27,216 nucleotides of DNA from Zancudomyces culisetae. Its lineage: Eukaryota > Kickxellomycota > Harpellomycetes > Harpellales > Legeriomycetaceae. The stretch lies in the NCBI GenBank assembly GCA_001969505.1, contig LSSK01001279.1:1-27216 (forward strand). Direction: 5' to 3'. The notes beneath the pieces were generated by a model that was not told the origin of the DNA, did not search any database, and was given only the letters and a program-made list of their open reading frames with translations. Position 1 is the first letter of the stretch. Each line of letters starts with the position of its first letter. The position numbers were made by a program, and so were the translations under genes. Below are positions 1 to 9,929 of the stretch, one piece after another.

Positions 1-1438
1 TAAATCTGCTGTTAACCAGATTGCTGGACTTTTCCAACGCCTTTGATTTCAAGGCCTGTCTCGTCTACGCTTGCTGGTACGCGTTCCAGGCATTGCTGTA
101 TTTGTATCTTCCAGGAGAAATTGTAAATGGGACTGTTCTGCGTAATGGGGATGTACTGAAATACAAAATCAATGGTAAGAAATTCTTCTTTTATATTATC
201 CTTTCTATAGATAAAATTAGGAAAAAAAGCAATTCATTTGAGCCATGCTGATTCCATGACTTTGTTTAAAATAAAAAGGCTTTAGAGCGATAACCGTCAC
301 ACTGATTTCCATGTATCTTGCGTACTCTGTATTCGGGTTCACTCCATTTATCTACGTCGCCGATCACTACCTCCAGCTTGCCACCGCCTCATATATCTTT
401 TCAACAATGCAATCAGTATTTCTATATGTTTACTCATTCAGAAAAAGCACAGATCCATCCTCACCAGAAACCATGTTGGCATTGGGTGGGAATAGTGGAA
501 GTCCATTATACGATTTTTTTATGGGTAGGGAACTTAATCCTAGGGTTGGGTCCATTTTTGATTTGAAATACTTTTGCGAGCTTAGACCGGGGCTGATAGG
601 ATGGGTAGTACTCAACATGTGCCTTGCAGTCAAGCAATATGTCACCTTTGGATATATTACCAACTCTATGGTTATTGTCTTGCTTACCCAAAACTTTTAT
701 GTACTTGAGTCTCTTTGGAATGAGGTAACTAGCAACACGCACTAACCACTGTATGGATCGATATGCTTAAACAGAACCCTCTTGGCTAATATGCAAAATA
801 ATAATATATTTTTTATAGAGCAAAGTCTTGACTACCATGGATATCACTACTGACGGGTTTGGGTGGATGCTTTCCGTTGGTGATCTGAGCTGGGTTCCAT
901 TCACTTATACATTGCAAGCCCGCTACTTGTCATTTACACCTGTAGACCTTAGCTTTTTTTATGCCACCTGCGTATTCCTTCTCTCCATCACTGGATATCT
1001 TGTATTTAGACTAAGTAACACTCAGAAAAATGCTTTTAGAACCAATCCAAATAACCCAAAACTGAAACGTAAGTACTTCTACTTTTGTTTTTTTTTTCTT
1101 TACCCAGTTCAACTAAAAAAAAAAGTAAATTATTTGTACGTCTTGTTGATTTAGGTTTGAGATACATTGAAACCAGAGCCAAAACCAAATTGCTGGTGAG
1201 TGGTTGGTGGGGCCTCGCACGGCACATCAACTACACTGGAGACTGGCTTTTAGGTCTTTCTCAGTGTCTCGCCACAGGATTTTCGACGCCGATCACCTAT
1301 TTTTTTTCTATATACTTTTTGATCCTGTTGGTACATCGTTTTTATAGGGATGAACACAAGTGTAAAGTGAAGTATGGCGATGACTGGGTCAAATACTGTA
1401 GCCTAGTTCCTTACAAGTTTATCCCATATATCTACTAG
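1..1438 (+). CDS. ERG24: Delta14-sterol (C-14) reductase, 5'-truncated by window edge
   Basis: Integral ER membrane enzyme that uses NADPH to reduce the C14-C15 double bond of sterol intermediates in ergosterol/cholesterol synthesis. I place exons at <1-174, 279-724, 819-1068 and 1155-1438; codon phases fit across all three introns (104, 94 and 86 nt) and give 383 visible residues. Both sterol reductase family signatures are present: GSPLYDFFMGRELNPR in exon 2 and LVHRFYRDEHKCKVKYG in exon 4. LTTMDITTDGFGWML in exon 3 and the C-terminus ending in PYIY favour the C-14 reductase/LBR branch over the C-24(28) or C-7 enzymes. The sequence is strongly hydrophobic throughout, as expected for a multi-pass protein. 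Roughly 50 N-terminal residues probably lie off the left edge (inference from usual family length of about 430). It converges on the minus-strand gene ending at 1700, with about 260 nt of AT-rich DNA between. Confidence 0.93.
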
Positions 1439-1699
1439 TTTTAATTGCTCTATAAAAGCATTTACTTTTTTTTATAGGTATTCTGGCTATCTTCTATTAT
1501 CCTTGATATAGAATACTAACAGAATTCCTCAAGTCTTTCTTGATATTAGCATATAAGGGTTTTTCCATTAAACAAAACAAAAAAAAACAGGTGGGTAAAA
1601 ATAAACATTTGAGATATCTGTACTTTATTTGGTATACAATCTTAAAGTCCTTTTACTATCATATTAAAAGTTATATTATGCACGCTGACTCAAAGATCA

Positions 1700-4241
1700 C
1701 TAAGGACTAATATGCGCACCCAGGCCTAGTATTCTTGTTGATAAAGAATTCAACTTTGAAATAATAATTTCCAACCTCCCCTGTTTTTGCTTTGCAACAT
1801 CCCTCAAATCACACAATCTTTTCTCTACTTCGTACAGCCTTTTATTCACCTCGATTAATTCGGAATCGCTAGGATTGTAAGTACTTAGTAATGACTGCAT
1901 ACCATATTCTTCCCTTTTTTCGTCACATGCTTGTGCCCGACCTTCGAACTCTGAGTCCTTTTTCATTAGCATTATTTCAGACTTTGTTCTTTTGATTTCA
2001 GATGGCCTTGTTTTCTCTCGGAAAAAGTAATCAAACTCGTAATCACTCTTAGGCGAGTCTTTTTTGATTTCATTGTTTCCTCCAATGCACAAATTGTTTG
2101 TAGTATGAGGGTTGATAGTATCCGTAGTGGTGGCTGTAGTAGTGGTGATGGCTGTGGCTGTGGTGTTACATTTATTTTTCATACTTATCAAAGCCTCGCA
2201 CAGTTCGTCAAGTATCACTTCGCAACTTTCTACGCCCCCATAAAGGTTCAAGCTTCTGGGTTTTTTATTATCAGGTTGTGTTGTAGGAGTGCTTTCGGAC
2301 TCTCTGCTTTTGGTGTGCTCAGATCCCTCTTTTTCTGTACCCGTATGGCACTTCATAGCTGTAGTATTTTCATCCTTGTAGTTCACCCTCGTACGCTTGG
2401 CAAAATGTATACCCCGGTCCATTTCCTCCCTATCCACCACAGTAGGTCTTTCTGTATACATTTGTGAACAGTGTTCGACTTCCCGACTACCAATATCATA
2501 CTGAGACTTTCGCTGCGAGCTGTCTCTGGATTTCGCCTTATACCAGTCGTAGTGCCTCTCGTTGTAGACTCCTTTGGGTATATATGGCATGTTGTGTCTA
2601 TAGCTCATATTTGGAGTGTAGAAGTCTGGAAAATAGGCCTCATGATCCTGTGTTACTGACGGGTACCCTTTATCTACACTACTTAGCGCTGCTCTTGAGA
2701 AACCAAAGGCCCTGGAGTTTCCCCTATTACCAGCCAAGTTATAACTTTTATTTCCTTGGAAATAGCCGCGCTCAGAACATGGTAAACTTTTGTCTCCAAC
2801 TACTGAAGAAAGTTCGTGACCCTTTGGCGCGAGATAAACGTTGGCGGTACTTTTTGTTTGGCGATTAACATTGGTTACCTGCATTTTAGATTCTTTATAT
2901 CGTTTATACAATCCTTTAGTGTCCAAATCCTCCCTACTTCCAGAATTTTGGTTGGGCGTGTATTTTCTCAGATACATGGGAGGATCGTATGCAAGTATGT
3001 GCCTCTTGTTTTGGTACTCATTGTGTGAGCTTGCTGGGTCCAACATTCGCTTACCATTACGAGCACTATGCTGCCATGTATGAACCATATCCTGATCTTC
3101 ATTATCTACATGGTTTCTATTTTGATAGTAATATGATTCTGGCTCATTGTAGAGATGCTTTTTTGAAAAACCTTCTGTTGAATGGAATGGTGCCTCTTGA
3201 TGGTTTTGTGGTCTAAACCTACTCTCAGTATAACCATATCCTGTTGCCATATTGTTGTTTTTTACAGTATGCAGCATTTTTTTGTTTTTTTCAAGCGACT
3301 CTGGATTGTTTTTTATTGAGGTCAAAAAGTTACTGATACTTGGCAATCTCTCCGCATAGCTGCTAGTACCTGTGTGGTTTATCTCCTGTTCCCTCTCCTG
3401 TTTATGCTCATGCTCATGCTCATGCTCATGCTCCTGCGCATGTAACGAAGCGCTATTTATTTTTTCATATTTTTCATACTCACCCAATGTTGGCTCGGGT
3501 TTGGTAATTTTTTGCTCTACACCCGCCTTGGCGTATCTATAGCAGGTTAATAGTAAAGAATTACTTGTATTTTTTTATGTTTTATGGGTATTTTGGGGAT
3601 GGAAATTATTTTATGATATATAATAGATATAATTACTCTTTTGATGAGTTTGATGAGCTTCTCTTTTTTATTTGTGTAAAGTCAAGATAATGAGGAAACT
3701 CTTTTAACTTTTCTGGTAGACTCATATTAGTCATAGATAGATCCTAGTAAAGAGTACACACATAGATATGTTGGTATGCTATGCTAGTATTTTTACACAC
3801 TCCGCAGCACCGATTTTAACCATAAATATTACTCACCCTATGTTTTGCCCACATGTTTTTCCACTTTATCCTACACTCTCTAATTGCCCTCCTTCGTCCA
3901 TACCTTTTCTCCAATATTTTTACTAGGCGCTCCCATACTGATGCGTTACGTTTGTTTCTAAAAAAATCATTCTCGAGCATCAGCCAGGTTTTAACAAGCT
4001 CATCAGTTTCCTCTATGCTCCAGAAAGTACGTCCTGTAGTCAGTTTAGAGGTTTCCTGTACCTGACGGTAGTTAAATGTAGGTTTTGAACTCTTGACCAA
4101 TCTCATCCTCTTCAAAAACTCCTTCCTATCTTCTTCAAATAAAGATGTGTCCCTATGAAATTCAACTTCTTGAGCGGATCCTTCGTCACTGAGGTTTTCA
4201 CAATGCTCGTTTTCACTTTGGTTTTTCTTGGTTTTATACAT
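1700..4241 (-). CDS. Trihelix/SANT-like DNA-binding protein with long low-complexity tail (three exons)
   Basis: I join three reading blocks into one gene: 4241-3837, 3743-3637 and 3536-1700 (introns 3836-3744 and 3636-3537, donors GTGAGT and GTAATT, acceptors CTAG and ATAG). Phases fit and give 782 residues. Residues about 72-135 look like a trihelix/Myb-type DNA-binding fold: TFWSIEETDELVKTW opens helix 1, SVWERL lies in helix 2, and CRIKWKNMW in helix 3. After the first junction comes FPHYLDF, resembling the Pro-aromatic-x-x-Leu/Met-Asp motif that follows this domain in trihelix and MSANTD proteins; this supports the join. The rest is polar and repetitive: a His-Glu repeat near residue 200, a Thr-rich stretch, and a probable C-terminal coiled coil (leucine-spaced, ending LNSLSTRILGLGAHISP). 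A nuclear, sequence-specific DNA-binding role is inferred. I do not recognise an orthologue. Exon 1 starts at the first in-frame ATG; a 5' non-coding exon is possible. Confidence 0.72.
3404..3433. repeat. Hexanucleotide repeat (TGCTCA unit) encoding Glu-His dipeptides
   Basis: About five tandem copies of a CATGCT/TGCTCA hexamer inside the long exon of the SANT-like gene. On the minus strand it encodes alternating Glu and His. The near-identical units suggest recent slippage expansion. Confidence 0.9.
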
Positions 4242-4805
4242 AGTTTGTCTGTCAACTTTCTGGCTTTGTGTCTTTTTCTTCTTTATCCAATTACAAGTAA
4301 AGAAATGAAACGGAAGAAAAAAACAGTACGTAAATAATGGTACAGCAAGCTATTGGATCCCGATATTTCACGTTTGCAGTTGATCTAACTGCTTTATATT
4401 AATGATAGTAGCGAGTGATAGTGATGGTAATAACGCTAGGCCTTCCTCTTTGACAGGCTATTCTATTTGCTTAACCCTCTTTTATACTTTTTGAGGTTAG
4501 TGTTTTTTCAATATTCTCTTTATCTAGCTTTTTTATTACAGGAAAAGGCTATTGGAACTGAAAAAAGTTTGGATACACGAAAAGTTAAAAATGTGGAAAT
4601 AATCCGCTTATATAAAGTTATTCAAATATTTCCCTCTTTTTGGTATTATGTCTCGATGCTGAAGTTTATATGCAGAATATACAAACCAACCTGTGTACTC
4701 ATCTAAACCTTTTACTTTACTTTTTATTTTTAATCTGTTAGAGGGAAAATTGAGCAAATAAACAGTAAAACAATCCATTCCAGGCGCAAGTGATATGCGG
4801 CTGAT

Positions 4806-4827
4806 GGGAAGGGGAGGGGGGGGGTGG
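4806..4827 (+). other. G-rich tract with G-quadruplex potential
   Basis: The plus strand carries G3, G4, G9 and G2 runs separated by one or two bases. That meets the usual pattern of at least four G-runs with short loops if the G9 run is counted as two or more tracts. Function is unknown. Confidence 0.5.
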
Positions 4828-6880
4828 AAATAAATCATAAAATATCATCTGTATCAATGTAAAGCGTAGCGGATATTTTATTCACTCCAAGATTTTTAAA
4901 TTAGACCTGAACACCCCTACCTGTTTGGTCACTTTTTTCTCTGTTTAGAACAAAACATATTAAAACACTGCATGGTACTCAAAGTTATTCACAGCACAGT
5001 ACTCGATATTAATTTAATTTCCTTTCCATAATAAATCTTTATTTACTCGTTTTTGCAAATTATACATATAATAACGCAAAAGTTGCTCCACTATTGGATT
5101 TCTGCACTCCTTTTAGTTTAAGCCAATTCCAGAACTCCTAAAAGGTATGGAACACTGGAAAAACTAGGACATTCACAAGAATCGAAATCTACCTCTCATA
5201 TTCTTCACCTTACTATTTTGGTAAACTTGAATGCACGATTAATAACACGCGAACATTTGCCCCTAGGTTAACAAGCGGATAAGTGGGTATTAGCCTTACG
5301 CAGCTGTGCCAAATAGTCATGCAGACAAAGCGAGTTAAAAAAAAATTAAAACTTGAGAACTTGCATGACAAACAAAACGATTGCAAAGTATTATTTTGTA
5401 TTAAATGACCGTGGTGAGCAATGCTAGATGTTAATGTTTTAATTAATGGTATGCATATTTGTATTAATTTGAGCCTTGATTCAGATTCAGACCAGCTTAT
5501 AAATATTTTTATTTGATTGTCTCTGACAAGTTCATCATACCAACATGGCACATAAGGATCAACTCAAAGCCCCCTTTCCTTGTCTAACAGTAAAATGAGG
5601 TCTAAAAAAAACATTTTCTGTTAATAAAATGATAAAAGATCCCTTAGTCTCGATCCATTTAGAACGGCATGTTGTTGATACTTTTGCGCGATGCAAATCA
5701 CTTACATAGTTCAATTGCTGTAAGTTTGTTTTATTTGTGATCACAGGAAAAAAAAATACCAGTTTTAGGGCACTACAAAAGTTTGTGAAAAAAGACGCCT
5801 CTCAAAATGGTCTCTGTTCTACAAGCATAGAATATTTTAGCAGAACCTCCGAGTGAACTGAATCAGCAAACAGTATGCGCTCAAAAACAAAGACATTCAA
5901 AATAGAATTGCAGAGTAAAATATCATGGTTATCTCGTGTCTCAAAATCCTTTTTTTTTGGTTGTCGGGCTGTTTTCCTGTTTTAGCAGGTTTTGAAGCTA
6001 TTAAAATTAGGATAATCAAAAGCTATTAGTGACTTTTCATTTCTCTTCCCCATTACTCCCCCCCCCAAAAAACGTACACCTGATGGCCGGCTGCTCAACA
6101 TTTGTCTTTTGTCAGTTTGCATTCAACATATCAACAACACAAAAACGTTCATAGACCCCTTTACAAACGGATAACTCGCAATGCAAAAAAAAATTTTCTT
6201 ACATGTCGATTGGGGATCAATACTGTTTATTTTAGAACTGGAAAGAAGAAAAACAAGTTCATATTTTTCTCTTCGAAAAAGAAATCCAGTTACCTCTAGC
6301 TAAAGGATCAGTTTTGGGGGAGGGGGGATGACTCCTTTTGAGTCAAAGCCTTATAATTTTATTACTTGTTTTGAGCCAAGAAGGGTTGTAGTCGGATAGA
6401 AATAACTTTAGTGCTATACACATTTTTTGGGGGGGTGGAAGGTGATAGCGAAGCTTATGTGGTTCTTCTCATCAACGTTTTATTTCCGCTTGTCGCCTAT
6501 TATGTCTTATTTATCCTCATAAAACATCCTTTTAATTGGATACTTACCCGTTTGGGACTAACAGAATCTGCATTCGCGATTCGAATTCATTCATCCGCCA
6601 GCGGGTCAGTATAGTTTTTATCTACTTTAGATAAAGTCTAACTTTGGCTTTAAAGAACAAAATGTAAACACTGTTGTAGATATGTTGTGAATTATAATTA
6701 AAACTAATAGAACCATATTAAAACACAGGCTGAGTGACATCGATAACAGGTTTGATAAACAGCCTGTACTTTTTTTTATCGGAGAAAACCAATAATACTG
6801 TGGTATACCATATTTCATCTGTGTTTTTTGTTGCGAGCTGCACTTGACTCTTGGTCCTTTGTTTTAGAAACTTCTTGTGC

Positions 6881-6890
6881 TCTATAAATA
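6881..6890 (+). promoter_or_regulatory. TATA-like element upstream of candidate RNA
   Basis: TCTATAAATA lies about 25 nt before the start of the structured segment that ends in a T9 run at 7187-7195. The placement would suit a TATA-driven RNA polymerase III (type 3) unit, but AT-rich DNA produces such matches by chance. Confidence 0.25.
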
Positions 6891-6907
6891 GCAAGGGTTC
6901 AAGAAAA

Positions 6908-7195
6908 CGATACTTGGAGGTTTTAAGCCACACTAATTGGGTGGTTTATGTGGTAAGCACTTGAGCAATACATTTTTGCACTCAGCCTTCTGCTAAGGCT
7001 TTCGGGTAGATAAAAAAAGAAATTATGTTGGCAGTTTACATACGAGTATCCCCTTCATAGCATTCAATGAGTGGGGATATAAAGCGCGAGTTATTTTCAG
7101 AGGAAAGGCCGTGAAAGCATAAGTTTTCTGAAAGCTCTCTAGAGTATCCCCACAGGGACAAAAAACCCATGGTATGTTGTATGCGCTTTTTTTTT
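6908..7195 (+). ncRNA. Candidate structured non-coding RNA of unknown class
   Basis: Sequence shows a hairpin at 6984-7000 (AGCCTT/AAGGCT, 5-nt loop). A second hairpin at 7047-7079 has 12 pairs, one bulge and an 8-nt loop. Its 3' arm, GTGGGGATA at 7071-7079, is also perfectly complementary over 9 nt to TATCCCCAC at 7145-7153, giving a mutually exclusive fold that would enclose TTTCAG/CTGAAA near 7095-7133. A T9 run at 7187-7195 could end Pol III transcription, and a TATA-like box sits at 6881-6890. The implied size of about 290 nt is in the range of RNase P, MRP or U3 RNA, but I could not match conserved cores of any of these. The boundaries are guesses. Confidence 0.25.
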
Positions 7196-8047
7196 GCAGT
7201 AATAGTACAGGTTTAAATTTTTATTCTTGGTGTTAGTACTTCAAGTGATAAGGAGTAGAGAATTGATCAAGAATGCTAAACTATGAAACAGTAACAAAGA
7301 CTAGTGGTACGGTCATATACAGTATTACTTTCTACCCTCTCCGCAAATTTTGCTTTTACGCCAACTGGTGTAATCAAATTGTATTTTTCTGATGAGTAAG
7401 TATACACCTTGTGTTACCCCCACCGTCTTTGAAATATCCACCTAGATCAAATATTGTCATATCCAAACATTTTCATTAGCGAGTGGACAGCGGTGAGCAA
7501 AGAAAGATCATAATTACTGCTTCTTGAGAACTGACTGTGGCAATCTCTTAAATAACAGTAGGAAACTAAAATGAGAAGAGGGAGTATCCGCATTTTTGGT
7601 ATGTGTATTTTGGTTAGCGTTGAGTTTTTATATTCCACAGTTTAATGGCATGAGTAATATACATTCTATACACTTGATACTCAGATAACTGCTAATCAAA
7701 AAATAAAAAATAAAAGAGTAGCGCTAACCCTTCTTGCGCATAAAAAGATAGTAATACCACTAAAGTACGCCCCATATTAAATAACTGTTTGTAGCCAAGG
7801 TCAAACTTATAATAACTCTATATGTGTACATTTGAATGTATGTTAACTTTTGCTAAAAATCACTCGCTTCTCTAAAAAAAAGAGATATAAACGTTAAAAA
7901 TCCTAAAAATCCAAACGGACCCATAATTGTATTAGATATACTCCCAACATACCTTCAAAAAATCAGAAACTGCAAAGTAGCAGAAGTTGTGTTTAAAATA
8001 TTTTGGTATTCCAAGCGGCAAAACGGGTAAATCACTAGTCGGAAAAA

Positions 8048-8776
8048 ATGGTGAATATTCAGAGCAAGATGGTACTTGTAGAAGACAAATATCTCCTCAA
8101 AATCAAAGATCTAGTTCATGGTATAAATTCTGATACCATGTATACACTAGCATCAGCAACTACTTCGGAATTGAAGAAATATCAGGTGGTCGAAGACATA
8201 ATGCACAACTACATAAAGCCAAAAAGGGACATTTTGAATGCACACTATGCACAGATAAAACTTGGAAAATTTAAATTGAGGCCAACCATCCTGGAGAAAA
8301 TGGTAGCAGAAGCAAAGGTGCTTGAATGCGAATTGAGATATGTTGGGGAAGATATGTTATACTGTTTTAAAAAAATACTTCAAAACAGCAGTGATTATTG
8401 TATAGGGTTTAAAATCCTGTGCAACATGTCAGTAGGTCTAATAATCAGATATATGGGAGAAACTGATCAAAGCGCCGATAGGGTGTATCACTTCAGGGAG
8501 GCATTGGACTTTTATTTGGAAGCATTTGAGCTAACTAGAAACAAATATTACTCAAATTCGTACAATATTCTCGAGCTAATCTCTGCCATCTCCGATCTGT
8601 ACTTTAACTATATTCATGAACCGACTGAGGGTTACGAGTTTTGTATAAATGCACTAAAAGTAGAAGAGAGGTTTGTGACAAATGGGAACCTCAGTAACAA
8701 TCAAAACCTACTTGACCTGATTGGAAAAGGAATGGAGCAAATCGAGAGGAAGTACAGACTAGCTTCCAAGAGGTAA
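8048..8776 (+). CDS. Divergent 14-3-3-like protein A
   Basis: Intronless, 242 residues (typical 14-3-3 length is about 240-255), starting at an ATG after six A residues. It reads as all-helical. The spacing of key positions matches the 14-3-3 fold: NYIKPKR (R60) lines up with the family's NVIGARR (R56 in human zeta), and IIRYMGE (R134-Y135) with YYRYLAE (R127-Y128); the separations are 74 and 71 residues. ECELRYVGEDMLYCFKKIL resembles the helix E region, FYLEAFEL the YQEAFEI region, and LYFNYIHEP the FYYEILNSP region. K49 appears to be His53, and N173 and N224 are not kept. Neither PROSITE 14-3-3 signature is intact. Canonical 14-3-3 proteins are dimeric phosphoserine/threonine-peptide adaptors; whether this one binds phosphopeptides is inference. 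A related gene follows at 9930. A generic TPR-like helical protein is the main alternative. Confidence 0.6.
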   Translation: MVNIQSKMVLVEDKYLLKIKDLVHGINSDTMYTLASATTSELKKYQVVEDIMHNYIKPKRDILNAHYAQIKLGKFKLRPTILEKMVAEAKVLECELRYVGEDMLYCFKKILQNSSDYCIGFKILCNMSVGLIIRYMGETDQSADRVYHFREALDFYLEAFELTRNKYYSNSYNILELISAISDLYFNYIHEPTEGYEFCINALKVEERFVTNGNLSNNQNLLDLIGKGMEQIERKYRLASKR

Positions 8777-9929
8777 ACTTGGAAAGGCATTTTATACAGG
8801 CTATAGAAGATCAATTGGCCAGATAATGCTTTGTGTAGACAGTTAGATGCGATAATGCTATCTTGTCTTTTATCCAATGAAGAAAGTCCCTATTTATGTC
8901 TGGCTTTACCATTTGAGTTTTATGTTTTTATACTTGAAATTAATCGTTAATCTAATAAAATCCGGAAATTTTTTATCAAACTATGTTACCATACCCTAAC
9001 TTTGTTACTAGCTGTAATAGTGTTAAATGATTGTAGTGATAGTGATAGTGATAAATCGGATAAATGTATGTTAAAGAATAAACCTTTTAGTAACTTATAT
9101 GTCTTTTGAGTATGCCATAGATTTCCAATTCAGGTTAAACCATACCATAAAGTAGCCTTGATGGCTAGCAGTTGTATGTTAAAAGAAGTCCACAAGGATT
9201 CCTATATTGATTATTTGATATTAGACACACCACAAGTGAGTTGTAACTGGACTGTATAATCGGTGTGTGAATAAACTCCAAAAACTTTTATATTTTTCAA
9301 GGATGAGTGGGTAGTTTGGCCTAGCATTTATACTTTCATTCTCGGATACATATTAAAAAAATCATCAAAATGTCATCCTGCTGGTGTTGTATGCCCACTC
9401 GACTTTGAACAACCAATAGTGGTATGATCTCGTTTTTTTTCGTTTTTCTTTTTGCGCTGTAGCCAGTTCCTTATAGTATGTTATTTAAGTAAATAATAAA
9501 GATATAATCATAAACATTGAGTGGTATGATAGATACAGAGGGTGGAGAGGAGTTGAGAGTATGACATTCATTGTGTGTGATATTTTTGCGTGTAAAACCA
9601 TTTGAAGAATGTCCTATTTACTTTTCTTGCTAATCTACATAGATCGAGGAGTGAAAAATTATCTGTGTGGCTTCAAGCTACATTACATCATATTTATTTT
9701 TTACATTTTGGCGAGTTGTGGTACATTTACAATATACTATTTGTTAGTTAACAAGAAGTTCGTAATCTTGAAAGCAAATTAAAAATACAAATAAAGCTAC
9801 CAAGAAACACAAATGCCCTATTTTTCATACTCCCTCTTACAACTTTTATAGTTTATTAAATGCATTGACTTTATCTGTCCGTAAAGAGACATATAACTTT
9901 TGGGCATTAAAGAAGAGAGCAACAAAAAA
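8777..9929. other. Intergenic region between the 14-3-3-like paralogues
   Basis: About 1.15 kb of AT-rich DNA between two same-strand genes. I see no coding signal, tRNA or mobile element. It contains a short AGTGAT triplication at 9035-9052 and would have to hold the 3' end of the first gene and the promoter of the second. Confidence 0.6.
9035..9052. repeat. Three tandem AGTGAT hexamers
   Basis: Exact short tandem repeat between the two 14-3-3-like genes. A related but degenerate GTGATAGTGAT stretch occurs near 4413-4425. Probably slippage; no function is implied. Confidence 0.85.

Larger units (their letters stand above)
4242..8047. other. 3.8-kb gap without a supportable protein gene
   Basis: This is the divergent interval between the SANT-like gene (-) and the first 14-3-3-like gene (+). 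Open frames here are short, mostly lack ATG starts, and have no recognisable domains or splice partners. The region has several isolated G or C runs (4806-4827, 6058-6066, 6316-6327, 6429-6435) in otherwise AT-rich DNA, and one candidate structured RNA (listed separately). I found no tRNA with a convincing B box and cloverleaf, and no transposase or reverse transcriptase remnant. It presumably includes promoters for both flanking genes. Confidence 0.6.

Noticed and set aside
3816-4241. Stand-alone 141-residue SANT-like protein
   Set aside because: The last codons run through a strong GTGAGT donor, and the spliced product continues in phase into the downstream exons.
5213-5551. 112-codon minus-strand frame
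   Set aside because: No ATG at its start, no recognisable motif, and composition like the surrounding non-coding DNA.
6411-6614. Small hydrophobic plus-strand frame (67 codons)
   Set aside because: Starts at GTG next to a G7 run, has no splice partner or family resemblance, and hydrophobic frames are common in T-rich DNA.
7026-7120. Resemblance to U4 snRNA (GGCAGT, CAATGAG, GCGCGA) or RNase P CR-I (GAGGAAAGGCC)
   Set aside because: The U4 kink-turn CCGAG and Sm-site spacing are missing, and no CR-V partner for RNase P/MRP was found; matches are short fragments only.
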